This document shows, one piece after another, positions 12,201 through 26,700 of a stretch of 64,000 nt of DNA. Position 1 is the first letter of the stretch, and each line of letters begins with the position of its first letter. The notes beneath the pieces were generated by a model. That model saw only the letters and a program-made list of their open reading frames with translations. It was not told the DNA's origin and searched no databases. The DNA comes from Motacilla alba alba (Eukaryota; Chordata; Aves; Passeriformes; Motacillidae), in contig NC_052046.1 of NCBI RefSeq assembly GCF_015832195.1, forward strand, positions 30,284,911-30,348,910, given 5' to 3'. A program made the position numbers and the translations under genes.

Positions 12201-15200
12201 CACAAAGTTGTTATGGTGTAGTAGTGTACAAACTTTGGTGCCCGCCTTGTCTGTGTTAACTTTTCAGATGTAGTGAGGTACAGTGGGTGCAGTCCCGATA
12301 AAACTCACCCCTTTGGGTAGGTTTCACGTGCTGCCTGTGGCCATTCATGCTTAGATGGGAAGACATTGTTGCCAGTGCAAAGTCATCACATCTTTGAAAT
12401 GTGAGGTATTGTGCTGTGAAGATACCTGTAATTATTTGCATTTAGTTTGAACAGATGGTAACACTGGAGGGTTTTAGGAAGGAGAGCTGTGGTTGCAGAG
12501 AAAAGATGTTCAGTGTAATGTAGTAGTCTGTTCTGCAGCCTCATGGAAAACCCTTCTGTTTTCCACTGGTGCCACCTGAGAGGGAGAGGCCTTGCCCTGT
12601 TATTATGTCTGGTCTACTTGGACATCAGTCAGTAGCAAATGTGAGTTCATAGTGGGGAAAATGTGGGAAACAAAGGAGTCTAGATTTTTTTTTTCCCCTC
12701 TAGGAAGACAAACTGGGATGCTGAAAGTGCAAAAAATATCAGTCACCTTTTCTGGCAGTGTCCAGGGAGCTTGAGGCTGGCAACAGGAGCAGGTTATAGG
12801 AGCAGATTATTTAGGGAAAAAAAATGAGACTTGACTGAGACTTTCAGTTGCATGTAGTTCATGTTCCCCTGGTCAAACTTCCTGAAGCCTTTCACTGTCA
12901 TTATTTTTGACTAAAGTTATTGGTACAGTGATTACACTTTGGCAGGGAAATGATTATCAACATAGGTTTTCCATGTTGATGCCTGTCCCTGCTCTTAAAA
13001 GTTACATCCTATTTGGAGGAGAGGAGTGGGGAAGGGAAGAGATTTGTGTAAGTGGAGCATCCATCTGGTGCATTTTGATGACACAGCCTGTTGGTGCGCT
13101 GTTACTTGCTGTAACCAAGGCAATGCCAAATATGTAACAGGGACTTTAGCATACAATGTAAAAAGCACTTGCTGTTCTGTTGTGCCTGAATTACATATTC
13201 AGACTGCTATAATTTCTTTAGTCTGTTTATTCTTGCATACTTGTTTGTTAAATGAGTATTTTGAAGACACTTAAAGAACCAATGACCACAGCTGTTTTAA
13301 AACAACATTCATGAAATAGGAACTTTTTTAACAAAAAGGAAGGAATCTCCCAAGAGGTCTCTGACATGCTTTCTTTATTCAAAGAGCAAATCTTGTGACT
13401 GCAGTCCTGCCTAAAGAGAAGATGTACAGACCAACATATTGAGCTTCAGGAGTATAAATCTGGAAGCTATTTTCTGCTAAGGAGAGACGAAAGCATTAGA
13501 AGTCTAAGCTTTTGTTCTGTTGCTCATCAGCTGTGATAAGGCTTTCCCCACAGGCAGTAGTTTCTGAATTCTGTTGTAGTGGCTCCCAAGTCTGCTCTTG
13601 CTGATGGTTATAGCCTACCAAGTGAGCACTGACGCTGGGAACTGATGAGATTTTTGCCAGTTTCGGTTGTGAGGAGGCATTTAAGTGTCAGAAACAAACA
13701 CAGAGTGAAACTACACCAATTTTGATACACATTTTTTGAGTTGGCAGTGGAATTGTTGGAAATTTTAACTTGGGGACTCAGGGTGGTAGCAGTGCCTTCC
13801 TTTTTTGTTTCCAGTATTATCTTTCTGATCACAGATTCTTCAGTCTCAGACCCAGGTGCCTCAGAGGAAATCTTCTTCTTTGCTAGTTATAATTGTATTT
13901 TCCTATTCCTAAGTGTAGAATGTAAAAATTGTATTCCTCCTTCTAAGGCACAGCATTGTCACCATTCAACTCCATTTCCTCTTGTGACAAGTGGAACATA
14001 ATCTCATGTACATAATGTATTTTGCATCTGGTGTGTTTTGTTTGCATGAATAGTTTTGCTGAAGGTACTTTGTTTTTTACATGCCTTTGAATTGTTTGTG
14101 GTAGAGATTTAGTAATCCTTCTTTTTCTCTTCTCTTCCATCTGTATTTGTTTTGTAAGTAACACTGTAATGTTTTCTATTTGTTCTTCTTTGTCCTGAGG
14201 AGATTAATTCTTCTGGCTCTAAATGTAGCCCTATTCATGACTTCACAGTACGTGTAGTGTATTTCCCAAGAAAAAACAATGATGGATTGATTTTTATATG
14301 CAAGGGATAAAATTTAGAAAAAAGCCTTTGCAGAGGATCTGATGAACGTGTGTTGGAGGTTTGGGGAGAGAGTTGCATTTAATCTAAAAACATATTTTTC
14401 AGAAAAAAACACCACTTTTGACTATTAGAAATTATTGGACAGTCATAGACAGAGTTAATGGCGGTATGTTAGAGCTTAAAAATTGACAGATGCTTGGCCA
14501 TTTTGAACATGGAAACAGCTTGGCAGTCCACAACTGGGAGCCACTGGCCTAGAGCATCTGAATAAGATGGCATTTGGTTTTCTTCTGTCTTGCTGATTAA
14601 GGTGCTTAGTGAATTACAGGAACAGAAGACCTCATTGTGCCTGGAATGAACAGTTTCTCTTGTTCTTGTCTGCATATCAAGTGCATGGCACTTCTGTAGT
14701 GTCTGATCAGCAAATGAAGTTATGCTGGTGTTGCTGCTGTTACTCTACACTGCTTTAGGTGAGGGTTTGGCATTCAATTTATTGCGAACAAATGCATTCC
14801 TGGATTCTTTCTCCATTTTACCTGGTAAATTTTACCCTATCAAAGAAAGAACTACAGTAATTTTGGGCAGAAATTGGGTAGTCAGTCCACCCTGTGAAAA
14901 TGGCATTTTGTTTCTAAATTTAAAAAGGTTTGGTTTTTTTATTCCCTTTGATTCTTTACATTTGAGGCGTGACAAAAGTCCAAGGTTTTTAATGTCTCTT
15001 GTGAGGAAAAGGTTTCACTGCAATTTTTTTTACCTGTTGAAGAGAGAGAACGAGGAGTAGAAGAACTGATTTAGGACTAATGAGAATCTTGATAGCAAGT
15101 TTCTAGTGTTGAAGTGTTCTGCTATTGAAGCTCTTTGCTTTAAATGCACTTAAAATCTTTTGAACAGTGAGTTTTCTGCCTTCTACAACTTAGGTTCCTT

Positions 15201-18200
15201 GTCTTGTACGGATAACACAAAGATGTTCACAGGGCAGGAATGATGCTTAATAATTTGAGGAACAAAATGTTATCTCCTTTTTGTTAATAAAGAGAAATAG
15301 TCTTACCTTGTAACCATAAGAAACCCTGGTAGAAATAGTCTGAATCAAAGCTATGTATGGTGAGGAGGATTTAACTGTGAATGATATGGTGAGATACAAC
15401 TAAGCATTGGAAAAAACTTTCTCTGTCTCAACACTGATGTCTACCAGACTGTGAAACAATCTCCCAGGGAGTGAGAGAAGATACGTGTTCAGAGAAGTGG
15501 ATACTCAGTGGTGCAAGGGCTTCAGCAATACTGTAGGGAGCAATCTTCAGCTTGAACAATCTCTTTCAGAGGTATTTTCACATAGTTTTGCTTTTTACAA
15601 TCCAGGATGAATTTATCCTTGAAACTGATTTAAGCAGCTTTTCTTTTCTTCTTTTGTTTGTCACTAGATGTAGTTTTCTGATTTTTTTTTCCATGAGAAC
15701 AGCAATTTGATGATGTAGTAGATGATTCTGAACTTGAGTTTTGTCCTTGAAGCAGCATTCCATGATTCTTTCACTTGTCAACTTTTTTATGGTGATCTTT
15801 CAAGTTTGAGAAATATACAGTAGAGTTTGGGAATGTACCTTTTTTGTTTGATCTTACAAAGGAAGATCAGATGATTGTAGTGTAATTGCATATGGTTACA
15901 CTTTGTAGCGATTTTTTATATTCCTCTGCAGCTGATTGGGATGTTTTTAGCAAGGATCCCCTGTATCAATGGATCTAGCTTTGATATAATTTCACACATT
16001 ACTACCACAATTTGTGCCACTTGCCTTTCCTCCTTCAAAAATACAGGGGAAGTAAAACCTGTAAAAAAATCAGCTTTCATGTGTAAGGACCAGATGGATT
16101 CACAGTGAGTGGCAGAGGGAGTGCAATCAAATGCTGGGTAAAAAAGAGTTTAGAAAAAAATAGTAAAAATTAGGCAAACACTCTCAATGAAATAATGGCC
16201 AACATGGGAAGAGGGTTTGTTAATTTTTTTGAAAGTGGTAAAACAGAGATGGATGTTTCAGAGTTTAAAGTGTTGGGAAAAATAATTGTAAATGTTGTGA
16301 GTAACTGTAATAGTAGTGATGAATTAGTAGAATTGCTTCTAGAGAATAGGTTTGGAAACTTTTTGATGGGATTTGGGAGTTTATATAGTTTAATAAAACT
16401 CTTTTAGCTCCTAATTGTTAGATTTTCTTTCCAGGGGGAATGTCATTTCTAGCTGAAGTATCTTTGACTGCCACAGCTTCCTATAGAAAGAAGGTGCTGT
16501 GTGTTTGTATGCAAAAGTTTTTAAGGAAAGGTGAGGTAGGTATTTTGGTTGCAATATGCCTTGAGCTATTTCAGAACATTTCTCTTTTATTCCCCATAGG
16601 AGATTCAAGCAGTGCCACTGTAACACTGAGGATTCTTATTGTCACTTCTCTCCAAATCTTTTTTCCTATGCTGTTAAAATCTGACATTGTAGAAATGTTT
16701 GTTAGTAGTAGAGGAATTACTAACATGATTTCTGGATTGCTATAATCATCCCGACTTTGATTTTCTGTGTTACCCATGACTTTAATACCTTCAGCATTCA
16801 AAGGAGGCAGTGCTGCCTGTTGCACAGCCACAACTTGCAGCAGACCAAAAGGCAATAATCAGGCATCAAGGCTGTCTCCATTGAGTGAGTGCTGAAGTTT
16901 TGATTGCACGTGGCGTGACTGCAGTTGTATGAAACTGGTGTTGTGGGTTCAGTGCTACTCAGAATTGAGGAAATCACTGTATGGCATGTCACTGAATTAA
17001 TCAATTCCTTGGATGTATTTTGCTTGCAAGCATTGAGCATCTTCCCTTACCCCTTAGCTTTTCCAACAAAGAGGGTTTTGAGTCTGAGCTAAAAAACTAG
17101 AGTTTTCAATAAAGCACCTTTTACAACATGTATACAGAAGTTATTGATTAATTATATTTTTAAGGTCTTCTTCCTGCTTTTGAAATCTGTATGAAATCCA
17201 TTTATTTGACGGCCCTTTCTAGATCTTTAAAATTGGAGTAACGATGAAGTAGCATGCAAAAAGTTGAAAGTGTGATCCCCGTAGCTGTGTGTCCACATGG
17301 GTTGCTGGCCCTGGTGGGGTGCCCCAAAAGACCTGCTGCAGCTCTGATTTCTGATGTGAAGCCTGTTCGATGAAAGAGGGAAGTTAACTGCTGTCCTGAT
17401 TACCTGCCTGCCAGCTGTGGTTTGTGACTGCTCTACTTCTGCTGTGCTGTGGGGGCCATTTGAAGGCACACCAGAAAATCCACCAGGAGCTCTCAACTTC
17501 TGGGTTTGGTTCTAAGTTTGATAGTAAGTTGCTGAAGTTGTTGCTGCATATGTAACCTAGATCAGAAGTCATTGAGAGAGTGGTGAAATGGTTGGGCAGC
17601 TCAAGTGCAGAGTTTGTGACTTTAACTAGCTTACTAATAACATTAGCTTTATCCTTTCAATAAATACAGAACATGTAATTAAGCAACTTCTGCCTGCTGC
17701 CTGGAGCTTATTATTAAGGTATTTCACAGTCTTCCATGACTTCTTGTAAGATTCACTAAAGCTTGTGCAGAGCTTCAACTTGAATGTGTATTATTTGAAA
17801 AATAGTACAAATACCTGAAAAATACATTTTCTTTGTTTTCTTTCTGTGTAAAGCAACAATAAAAAGTAATGGAGGTGACATTGCTGTTTCAGGGTTGACG
17901 GAGTAAGGAGAAAAGTAATGAATTGATAATCCTCTCTGTGTAGGAGATGACCTTTTAATTTAAAGTAGCACTTAGTTTATTTTGATAGTAGTTATTACAT
18001 TGCATGCTTCTGTTTACATTTTCACTGACTGCTTGCTCTTGAATAGCTTGTAGTAAAGCTCTGTAAAGCTTTTTTCCAAGCTATGAAGAGGCTAGCTGAG
18101 CATGGCATTGTGGAAGCCCTGGATAATAGCTGAGGCTATGCTTTTGAGCCTCAACATACAAAATCTCTGAGGTGGAAATTAGTGGGAGTGAAAGGTATTA

Positions 18201-21200
18201 TCAACAGCATATTTTCTGAGCTTAACTATATCTTACCTAAATGAGATTTTTTTTTTTTGTGGGGATCCCAGGATTGCAAATCTCCAGATATTTGAAAAAG
18301 TAGGAAGTAGAAATGTCTAAGAGTCTTAAAGATTTTTTTGACTTAGCAGGTCTCACTGATCTGCTTCTAGCGCAACTAGCCAAGTCCAAAATAGTGATTT
18401 TTGCCTGCTCCAGGAATCTAGAAGAAGCAGTGTTTTTAATGAGGAGAAAACAATTCAGAGGCATCTGATTTAAATCTCTGTAGCTTTGCTCTAATCCTGC
18501 CATTAGCACAAAACTGTATTCAATTTAGGATTTACTTTTATTTAGAATAAACTCAGAGTCCCTCCTTGCCGTGTAATCCATATGCTTGTTACTTATACCA
18601 TCAAAGGTTTACTTGGAAACTGAGCTGAGGTGGCACAGGGGCATTGTGGACCTCGAGAGAACATGCCCGTACTCTGTTTGAAAGAGATTTTGCCATACAA
18701 GTTCCACATTTCTGCTCTTTGGGGTTGTTTTTTTTCCTGTTTGTTTTTTGCTGTTGTTTTTTATGTTGCTCTCAAGAAAGATACCTGTGTAAATAACTTT
18801 CTTCCTCCCCCTTGTGAGCTGCACGTAGACCATGCTCTTCTTACGCGTACACTGTCCTAACAGAATGGCTTGGTTGATATATGATTTTTCCAAATTTTTG
18901 TTGAGCTAACCAAAGAAAACTTACCACAAACAGAACCCCTCCAAAACTGCAGAAGCTCATAAATTTGGACTCTGGGCAGCTGTTTCAAGGCGATTTTTCT
19001 GTTAATAAGGTGTTTTTTACTGTGAGCAGTTAAAAGTTGTTCTCCTCTAATGTGGAGAACATTAGGCTTGCCTCAGGCTTATGAAGTTTGAGGGAATTTA
19101 AAAAAAAATTTCTTCCTATCCAGATTGTATTTGTGGGAATGTAGATAGATTGGAAAAATTTTCTGAAACAATAATAATATAATAGTTTCTGCGTAGATGA
19201 CTGAGGTGCTTTAAATTGTCTGTCTTTAACAATATGGATGTATTTTTTAGATTATGCAGAAATTTTCAAGAGCTTTTAATTGCTATTTTGTTTGTTTACT
19301 TGTAAGTTTCTGCACAATTTAGTCAGTGTTTTTGGCATTAATAAGAATCATGACACCACACTACCTGGTTTAGAATTCATCAGGGGTTTGTCCACTGGGA
19401 CAAAATGTATAGGTTAATACAAAAGCCAGCAATCAAACCCTTGTGTGTTCTTTTGGGATGAAATCGGCACTATTCAGACTCATTTTCTGGCTATCTCTTT
19501 AGCTTCTCCTGGGAGGTAATAGGTGAATGGGAAAATGGTCTTTCAGTGAAGTGACACTGATGCATTTCTGTACTTGTGCGCTCTGTTGTGCCCTTGTACA
19601 GTTCCTCCTATGCTTTATCTTTTGCTTTCTGTCATAGCTTGTCCCTACTTATGGTCTTGTCAGAGTTCAGAAAATTTCAGTAGGCAGGTTGCAAAATTTA
19701 GAAGAAATCACTTCTGGAGTAAATCCAAACAGGAATATAATTAATTAAAGAAGTGATTATTAAGTAAATCGATTCTGTGCACAGGGAAGGAGCTGAACTT
19801 TTAGGTAGTATGATACTTGGAAATTTGCATAGAATCTCATAAAATGGACCTGCAGTTGAAAATGTTTCAATAGGCAAACCAAATATCTTCCCATGTATGA
19901 CCTGTAACCATGTTGTCTGCCTCCTCCTTTGCCCTGGCATCAGCACCTGGCAAGAGAAGGTGGGGCACCTTCTGATCACTGACACACTGGTATAGAACTG
20001 TGTCAACCCCTGGTGTTTCAAAATCTAAAGCTTTTTCAGTATCTTTAATAATTCAAAGCACTAGGCTGTCTGGACTACTCACTTTCACAATACAGTTAGT
20101 TTATGTTTGGAGATGAGGGAAAGTGAAGTTATGAAACCTGACACAAGGGTGGCTAGCACAGTATAGACAGAAAAGTGCTGCTATGGGGAAGAACTTCCAT
20201 GAGAGGATGTGGGAGATTTGTCTGATCCAAAGCCAGGACTGGTGAAATGAAGGGAGGCTGGCATTGAGGATCTGTGTGATGCACTAAATACAGCCACGGG
20301 TCTGTGATTCCTCCGATGCTTTGCAGAGCACTCATAAGAAGTTGGACAAAGACACAAGGAGCTGGATTTTTGTAAGATTCATAAGGATTTCTTAATTCTA
20401 CTGTTCTTATACTGGTCCGTTGCCTTCTTGTCCACTCCCCATATCCTTACTAGACCTCTCCCTAGAAAGCCGGGAAGTTGGTCATGAAGGAGAAGAGGGT
20501 GAGGATAGGATCACGTGAAAGACCTGCTAAGCTGTGGGCCTGGTCGTGCCATGTGTCGATTGGCCTGTCAGCTGCTGCTGGACCTCACCCTTCACCTGCT
20601 GGGATTGCTTCTGAAACTTTAAGAAATTCTGTTATCTTTGAGACTCTTATAAAGTAAATTAAAAATTGGCCAGTGGCTAAAAAAATTAAGTGTGAGAAAT
20701 AAACAAATGTTTATCACTTAAAATCTGTTGTTTGTGGATTAGCAAAACAGCCTACCTAGCCTACCTTCCAGCTTCTTTAATCACAGGGTGTTTTTTTCCA
20801 GTGTAATGTTATTTATAGGTTGTAATCTTACAAGCTTGAGTGGCTCTTTTTTTTCTTTGTGGTGAACAGTAAGTGAAAATCAGGGACAGAATATCTTAAA
20901 TCTTTAATGAAGATTTAATGGTGCCAGCATTTTTGTTTGAATGGTATCAACTTGAATAAAAACATTATGTATTCTTCACATATATAATTGGCTCTCCACA
21001 AAACTGCTTATGAACAGATAATAATTTTATTATTTGTGCTTTATAAGTTCATTCTTGCGTATGGCTTTGGTGATTTGGTATTTGCATTCTCCATAGATCT
21101 TTAAAGAGTTGGTGCTATATGAAATACAGAATTTCAATTATGTTTCTAAAAACAGAATTTAAATGTTTTGATGTTAAAAACTATTTATTTATAGTTCTTC

Positions 21201-23479
21201 ATAAGCTAAATGTCAGACCATGATTACTTAATTTTGCATTTTTACTTCCTTTTTTCTTTCTGTCTGAGACTTAAGTTATGATTAATTGAATAAAATATTG
21301 CTGAAGGAGATTATTAGAATCCTTAGAGGACTGTTTTTAGTTTCAGCACTTGTCATTTTGCAGTTGCAGTCATCTTTCATTAAAAGGTTATGCAGCTAAT
21401 AGTAGTATTTTTATTTGCACCAACAATGTTTTTACAAGTGAATGAGCTCCTCAAGAGAGTAGTTTCAGTTACTTCAGAAGAAATGCAGAACTTTGTGATA
21501 ATCAGACCTTTTCTCTTTTTTCCTTTTTGTTTTCTTGACATTTTTCACTAAATATTTGAAACAATTTTGAATCCTTGCTGTTGCTGTCAGTATTGTGTGA
21601 CTGCTGCTGTAGTGGCAAATAAGAGAAAATAATGGGTTATAGATTGGAAAACTCATCTGTTAGAAATACATTTTCAAGACAGTAGATTGATTTTGTGAAT
21701 AACCTTTTCCCTGTGATAAAGTAGAAGTTAGGCCATCAAAATTGATGTATTAGCACATCTTAGTGGAAAGGGTTGGCATTTTCGTCTCTGTTTTGTATTT
21801 TGTTTTCTGTTTTGGATATTATTGTCTGAATTGACAGATGATTGACAAACAAAATTACTTTGTCATGACTGAATCAAGAGATTGCCATTAAAAGCAGATT
21901 AAAGATGGTAGAATGAATCTAATTGTAGTGAGTTACTCTAGTTTCATTTTTTAAAGAATTATAAAGATAGGGTTTTATTTTATCAATATATGATTTTATT
22001 ATTCTGTTGACTTCTGCATTTTTAATTTGACTTCCTGAGGGAGAATTGTTCAAAGGCTGTGATTTATTTTGATGATTTTTTTTGGACGTGTTTTCATTTT
22101 TTTTCCTCTGATTAAGGTGAGCTGCAAAGATATCCTCTTACTATGAGTTAAGTCAACTTTTTTTTGGTGATAATATTTTTAAATTTTAAATTTAATATTT
22201 TGCTTTACTTTGTAGAAGGTTTCCTGATAAGCCCCTGGTCTAAATTTATTTAATTATTTATTAATTTCAGTGGCAGTGGGGAGAGTCAGTGGATTCCATG
22301 TTGCACCTTGAGATTCATTGTAATCTCAGCTGTAAAACATAGTATGCAATCCACGGAGAGGAATCTCATGATTGAGGTAGAAACCTGAATCAAGGTGGTA
22401 TTTTCAGGATTTTGATGATAGTATTCAACATTTTCATCAAAGGTTTGAAAACTAGAGTGGAGAGGCAGTAGTCTTGAAGGGGATTCACCAGGATGTATAC
22501 AGTGTGTATTCAGAGAGGATGGGAGGTGCCCCTCAGGAAGTGCCAAAGCAAGGTGCGTGGAATAGTGGGGAGGGAGGAGCTGGATAAGTAGCAGTAGCAT
22601 CTGCCTAAACCTCTGTGGGGATTGCAGCTAATGTGAGATGGGTTGGCTGTGGAGTATTGTTACTGAAGTGCTACTGAGAAGAGGAATATAACCTTAGGAG
22701 AGGTGCAGAGTGCTCAGTGGGGGCTCAGGTGGTGTATCCTGTTTGGCATGCTGTGCTGGAGAAAGCTGGTGAAAGTTTGAAGGAGGGTCGTGGAAGTCTC
22801 TAGAGGACAGACTGAGTGAAGAAGGAATCCCCCCAATTAATGGGATATTGTTAAAGCCAAAGAAGGGATGGTGTGTACAGAGCCCTGAAAGTATCTTCAG
22901 TGACAAAAGAGGCAGCAGGCAATCTGTTCTTGGTTTGGCAGGACTGGGTATAGCTAACCAGCTTGTACTGAGATAGTGAAGAGTCTGATAAGAGCTTGAG
23001 AAAACTGCTAGCAGTAAAAATATCGAAACACTCAAATCTGACTAAGTAGCCATGGATAAATACACATATGAGAAATGCAATCGCTATCACTGATGCTTCA
23101 GGGACAGGCACATTTATATGGTTATGTCAGACTCAGTGGTTGCTGAGTTTTTGGTATGCTGTTACAGAACTGCAGTTTGATTGGTTTTGCAGGCAGGGGG
23201 GTAAAGTGAATCCACCTGGAACCACCTCCTTTTTTTGTAAAGTGTCTATTTTACTTTTTTTTTCTGCAAGCAGTATTCTTGCTGGTTAGTTCCAGACCAG
23301 TTTGGAAGAAGAGACCACAAAAGTAAATAAAACCATTCATTTTTTTGTGAAACTGCTGATGAGATAATGGGAAAATATATTGAATTTCTCCTCTGAGAAA
23401 AACATAAACTGAACTTGGCAGTTGCCAAAGCAGTTGTATGTTCATGAAGCTCTGGACCCCTTGTAGATTGTGAGGGCCA

Positions 23480-23739
23480 CCTGTGCCCTGTGGGACATCA
23501 AGCGCAGCATCTCCAGTTAGGCAAGGGAGGGGATGTCCTGCTCTGCTCTGCCCAGGTGGAACAGGCTCCCCAGGGAAGTGGTCACAGCATTGAGCCCTGA
23601 CAGAGTTCCAGGAGGGTTTGGGCAATGGTCCTAGGCACATGGTGTGACCCTTGGGGTGTCCTGTGAGGGGCCAGGAGTTTGTACCCTATGATTCTGATGG
23701 GTCCCTTCTAATTCAGCATATGATTATATTGTTCTATTT
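23480..23739 (+). mobile_element. CR1 LINE 3' fragment
   Basis: In sense orientation it holds GGCAAGGGAGGGGATGTCCTGC, then AACAGGCTCCCCAGGGAAGTGG, AGAGTTCCAGGAGGGTTTGG, and TGGGTCCCTTCTAATTCAGC near the end. These are in the order found in avian CR1 3' regions. The terminal octamers are decayed (ATGATTATATTGTTCTATT). It is severely 5'-truncated, as is usual for CR1. It has no coding capacity. Confidence 0.8.
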
Positions 23740-26700
23740 CTTGCCTAATCAGAATTTCTTCAGGTTTTAGAATTAATTTTGGTTTAGTAGTAATAGAAGA
23801 TGGTTTAGAAGACAAAGACGAGCCAGCCATAGGGATTTGTGTTTCTTTTGAGTTATCTGAGCAATAGAATTGTTTTAATTCATGAAGTGGTAATCCCAAG
23901 TGTTCACAGAAAAAGTGCCTCCTTCATAATATTCATATACTTACTTTTATGACCAACTTTATAATTCTTTACTCCATTCATTATTTTTCCATTTTTGCTG
24001 GTTAGATATCATATGTAATCTGTAGCAGATAAAAGAATAACCATACAGAAAATACCAATGGCTTTGTCAAAGTTGTAACCACTGACTGCCAATATATAAT
24101 TTAGATGTTGAGCTGAAATGTTGTGACATACCCAGCAGGTATCTGTAAAGAGCATCTGTTTACAGTTTGTGGTTTTAAGGGAGAGCTGTAAACACAATGT
24201 AATGGCTACTTGATTACTGGTGATTTGAACATGTTAACTTGTATTAATTCTGTATTGAATCCTAGCTGCCTCCCACGTTTGTTAATAATTGTAGCACATC
24301 TGAGCGCACTCTACACAGGTAATGTAGGGGGAGTGGAAGGAGTGTGGCTTTCTTTCTTTTCAAGTAGATGTGAAATCCCAGAAAGCCCAGATTGGCTGAT
24401 CCTTTCTCTGTCTGAATCCGAAGCTGCTTGCCTGTGCATGTTAAGTATTTTCACCTGACGTGCATCCTGTGTGGTTGATAGTCCGAGAATCTTTACTTGG
24501 AATGGAGCATGAACTGGATTAGACTAAATATGTTTACACTGTGAGTTCTGATAATGGATTCTTTCCTGCCACTTCACTTTTTTTTTTCCCTTTGTATGCA
24601 AGTTCTTTGATGCAATTTAAAAGGAGAGTAGGTATTTGCAAATTATAATAAAGTCAAAGCCACAACTCAAGCCTTCAATAACAAGTCTGCAGGCTGATGT
24701 TACTGTTGCTCAGTTTTCCTGAGTGTTTGTCTCTAAAATGAGCTCTGCTCTCTATTTCTGCTTACTGAGTCGTTCTACATTAGGTATAATGTCCAACATA
24801 ATTCCCAGAGGAAGTGAAGAAATTTGAAGGAGATTGGTTTGGTGTAAAGTACTGCCCTATATCTAAGTAATTGAGAGTAGCAATATAATTTGATTCATGT
24901 CACAAATAGCGTGCTGGGCCTGAGAGAGCAGAAATGGAAATTGCTTATGCAGGGAGAGTGAACTGCAACTTGTTGGGTACCAATATAATACACAAATCCA
25001 TTCTGCTCTGATTCTTACACTGTGCCTTTCTGTAGTATAACAGGGGGTCTCAGTATAAACAAATGGCTAATGTAATTAGTCTGTTTCAGCATTTCTGTTT
25101 GTTGAATTTCCATTCAGATTGTACCTTGGCACAGCAGGCTGCCTAGTGCAGTGTAATGTTTGTGGGGCTTTCAGATGGAACAGTATAGTTCAACTTACAA
25201 AAGGTTTCAAATTGGAAGTTTCTTTTAGAGTACAAAAGCAAAACAGTAACACGTTAAATAGCACAAAGTAAATGAGTGCTAAAAATAAGCAATCAGGAAT
25301 TACTCTTGTTCAAGACATGGGTTACACAGACTGATAGAGCCTTCAGTGCTGAATATTTGTAGCTACTTCCCTTTGACTAACATGTAGCAGAGTGTATTCT
25401 CTGCCCTTGTCCATGAAGATGTGTTTACAGCATTTAAAACTGATGCCTAATTCTTAAGCACTAAATTCCAAGTTGCAGTAGTCTAGAGGGCATCTGAAGT
25501 ATTTTAAAATATGGAAAAAACAAGCCAAAATAATGGAATCTATGCAGGTAGGTATTTCATTCCTCTGAGTTGTGTCTTTACCATAATCCTGCCCTTATGG
25601 GTCCTTATAGGTTTTATTAATTCTTTTGCAAATTCTGCACGTCTCTTGCCTAGAATCCTTTATCTGAAATTTTAATTTTGATCCTTCGGGGTTTTGTGTT
25701 CAATGCTGAATTGGTGTGTAAAATATAGAACAGAATGATAAAATATTGCTTCAGAAAAATAGTCCTCAGTGTATTTCTAATGTGAGAGCCAGAGAAAAGG
25801 AAACAGGAACTTTCACAGCATTTTTCACAGTGCTGTATTTAAGCTGCTTCACACTGAAAGTATTTCAGACGAAACCCCTCATATTAAAATACCTTTTGAG
25901 TCTCCACAGGACACCTGTGAAAAGTATGTTGTGAAGACGTACTTAAAATTAGCTGAAAAACCCCCAACTCATTTTTGCCATTGTGTTTGTATTTGTCTTG
26001 TGTAGAGCTAGATGCCGTGCAGTGTAAGGTTCGTGGAATATTGGACTCCTGGATCAGAAGAAGGACTACAGGAGCAAATCTCTTCATGTAAACGTGGAGA
26101 TTTGCTTGTTTGTAGTGTGGGCTGCAGGGTCCACTTGCACGGTTTATGTCGCTGGGAAGTTTGTGGATCGAGTAATAATAGTCATATTATGATGACGTTG
26201 TCACTTAGCTGCCTTTGAGAAATGTGAAATGAATGGACTTTCCCATACAGCATGGTTGCCTGTACACTGTGGTTATGCTACCTGCCAGCATGGCAGCAGC
26301 TTTTGATCCTTAATAGTTGAGATTTAAGGTGCATTTCATATCTGCATGTGCATTCAGATCTGGGCCTGTCTACTGAGAAAGCAGATGTGTGCATGGCAGC
26401 CTGTTGTTTGTACCTTGGACCATGTGCCATCTCTGGGGACAGTATGCAAGTTTGCCTTATGAAATAGCAGTCTGTGTTTCAGGAAGCCACCTGGTATGCT
26501 GCCTGTTACGGTTCCACCAAAGGTCACTCCCTTGGGGTTACATGGCTAGTTGAGAAGCTGGGACTGATTTCTGTGATTACTGATCCTTTTTTCCAGGAGC
26601 AAACTCTCCTGGAAGCTTTCCTCCCCAGCTGTCTATGGAATAAGAAAATAAGTTACTTAGGGCAGAAATTGTAATCCCTGGTAAAATTCAACAGAGTTGA

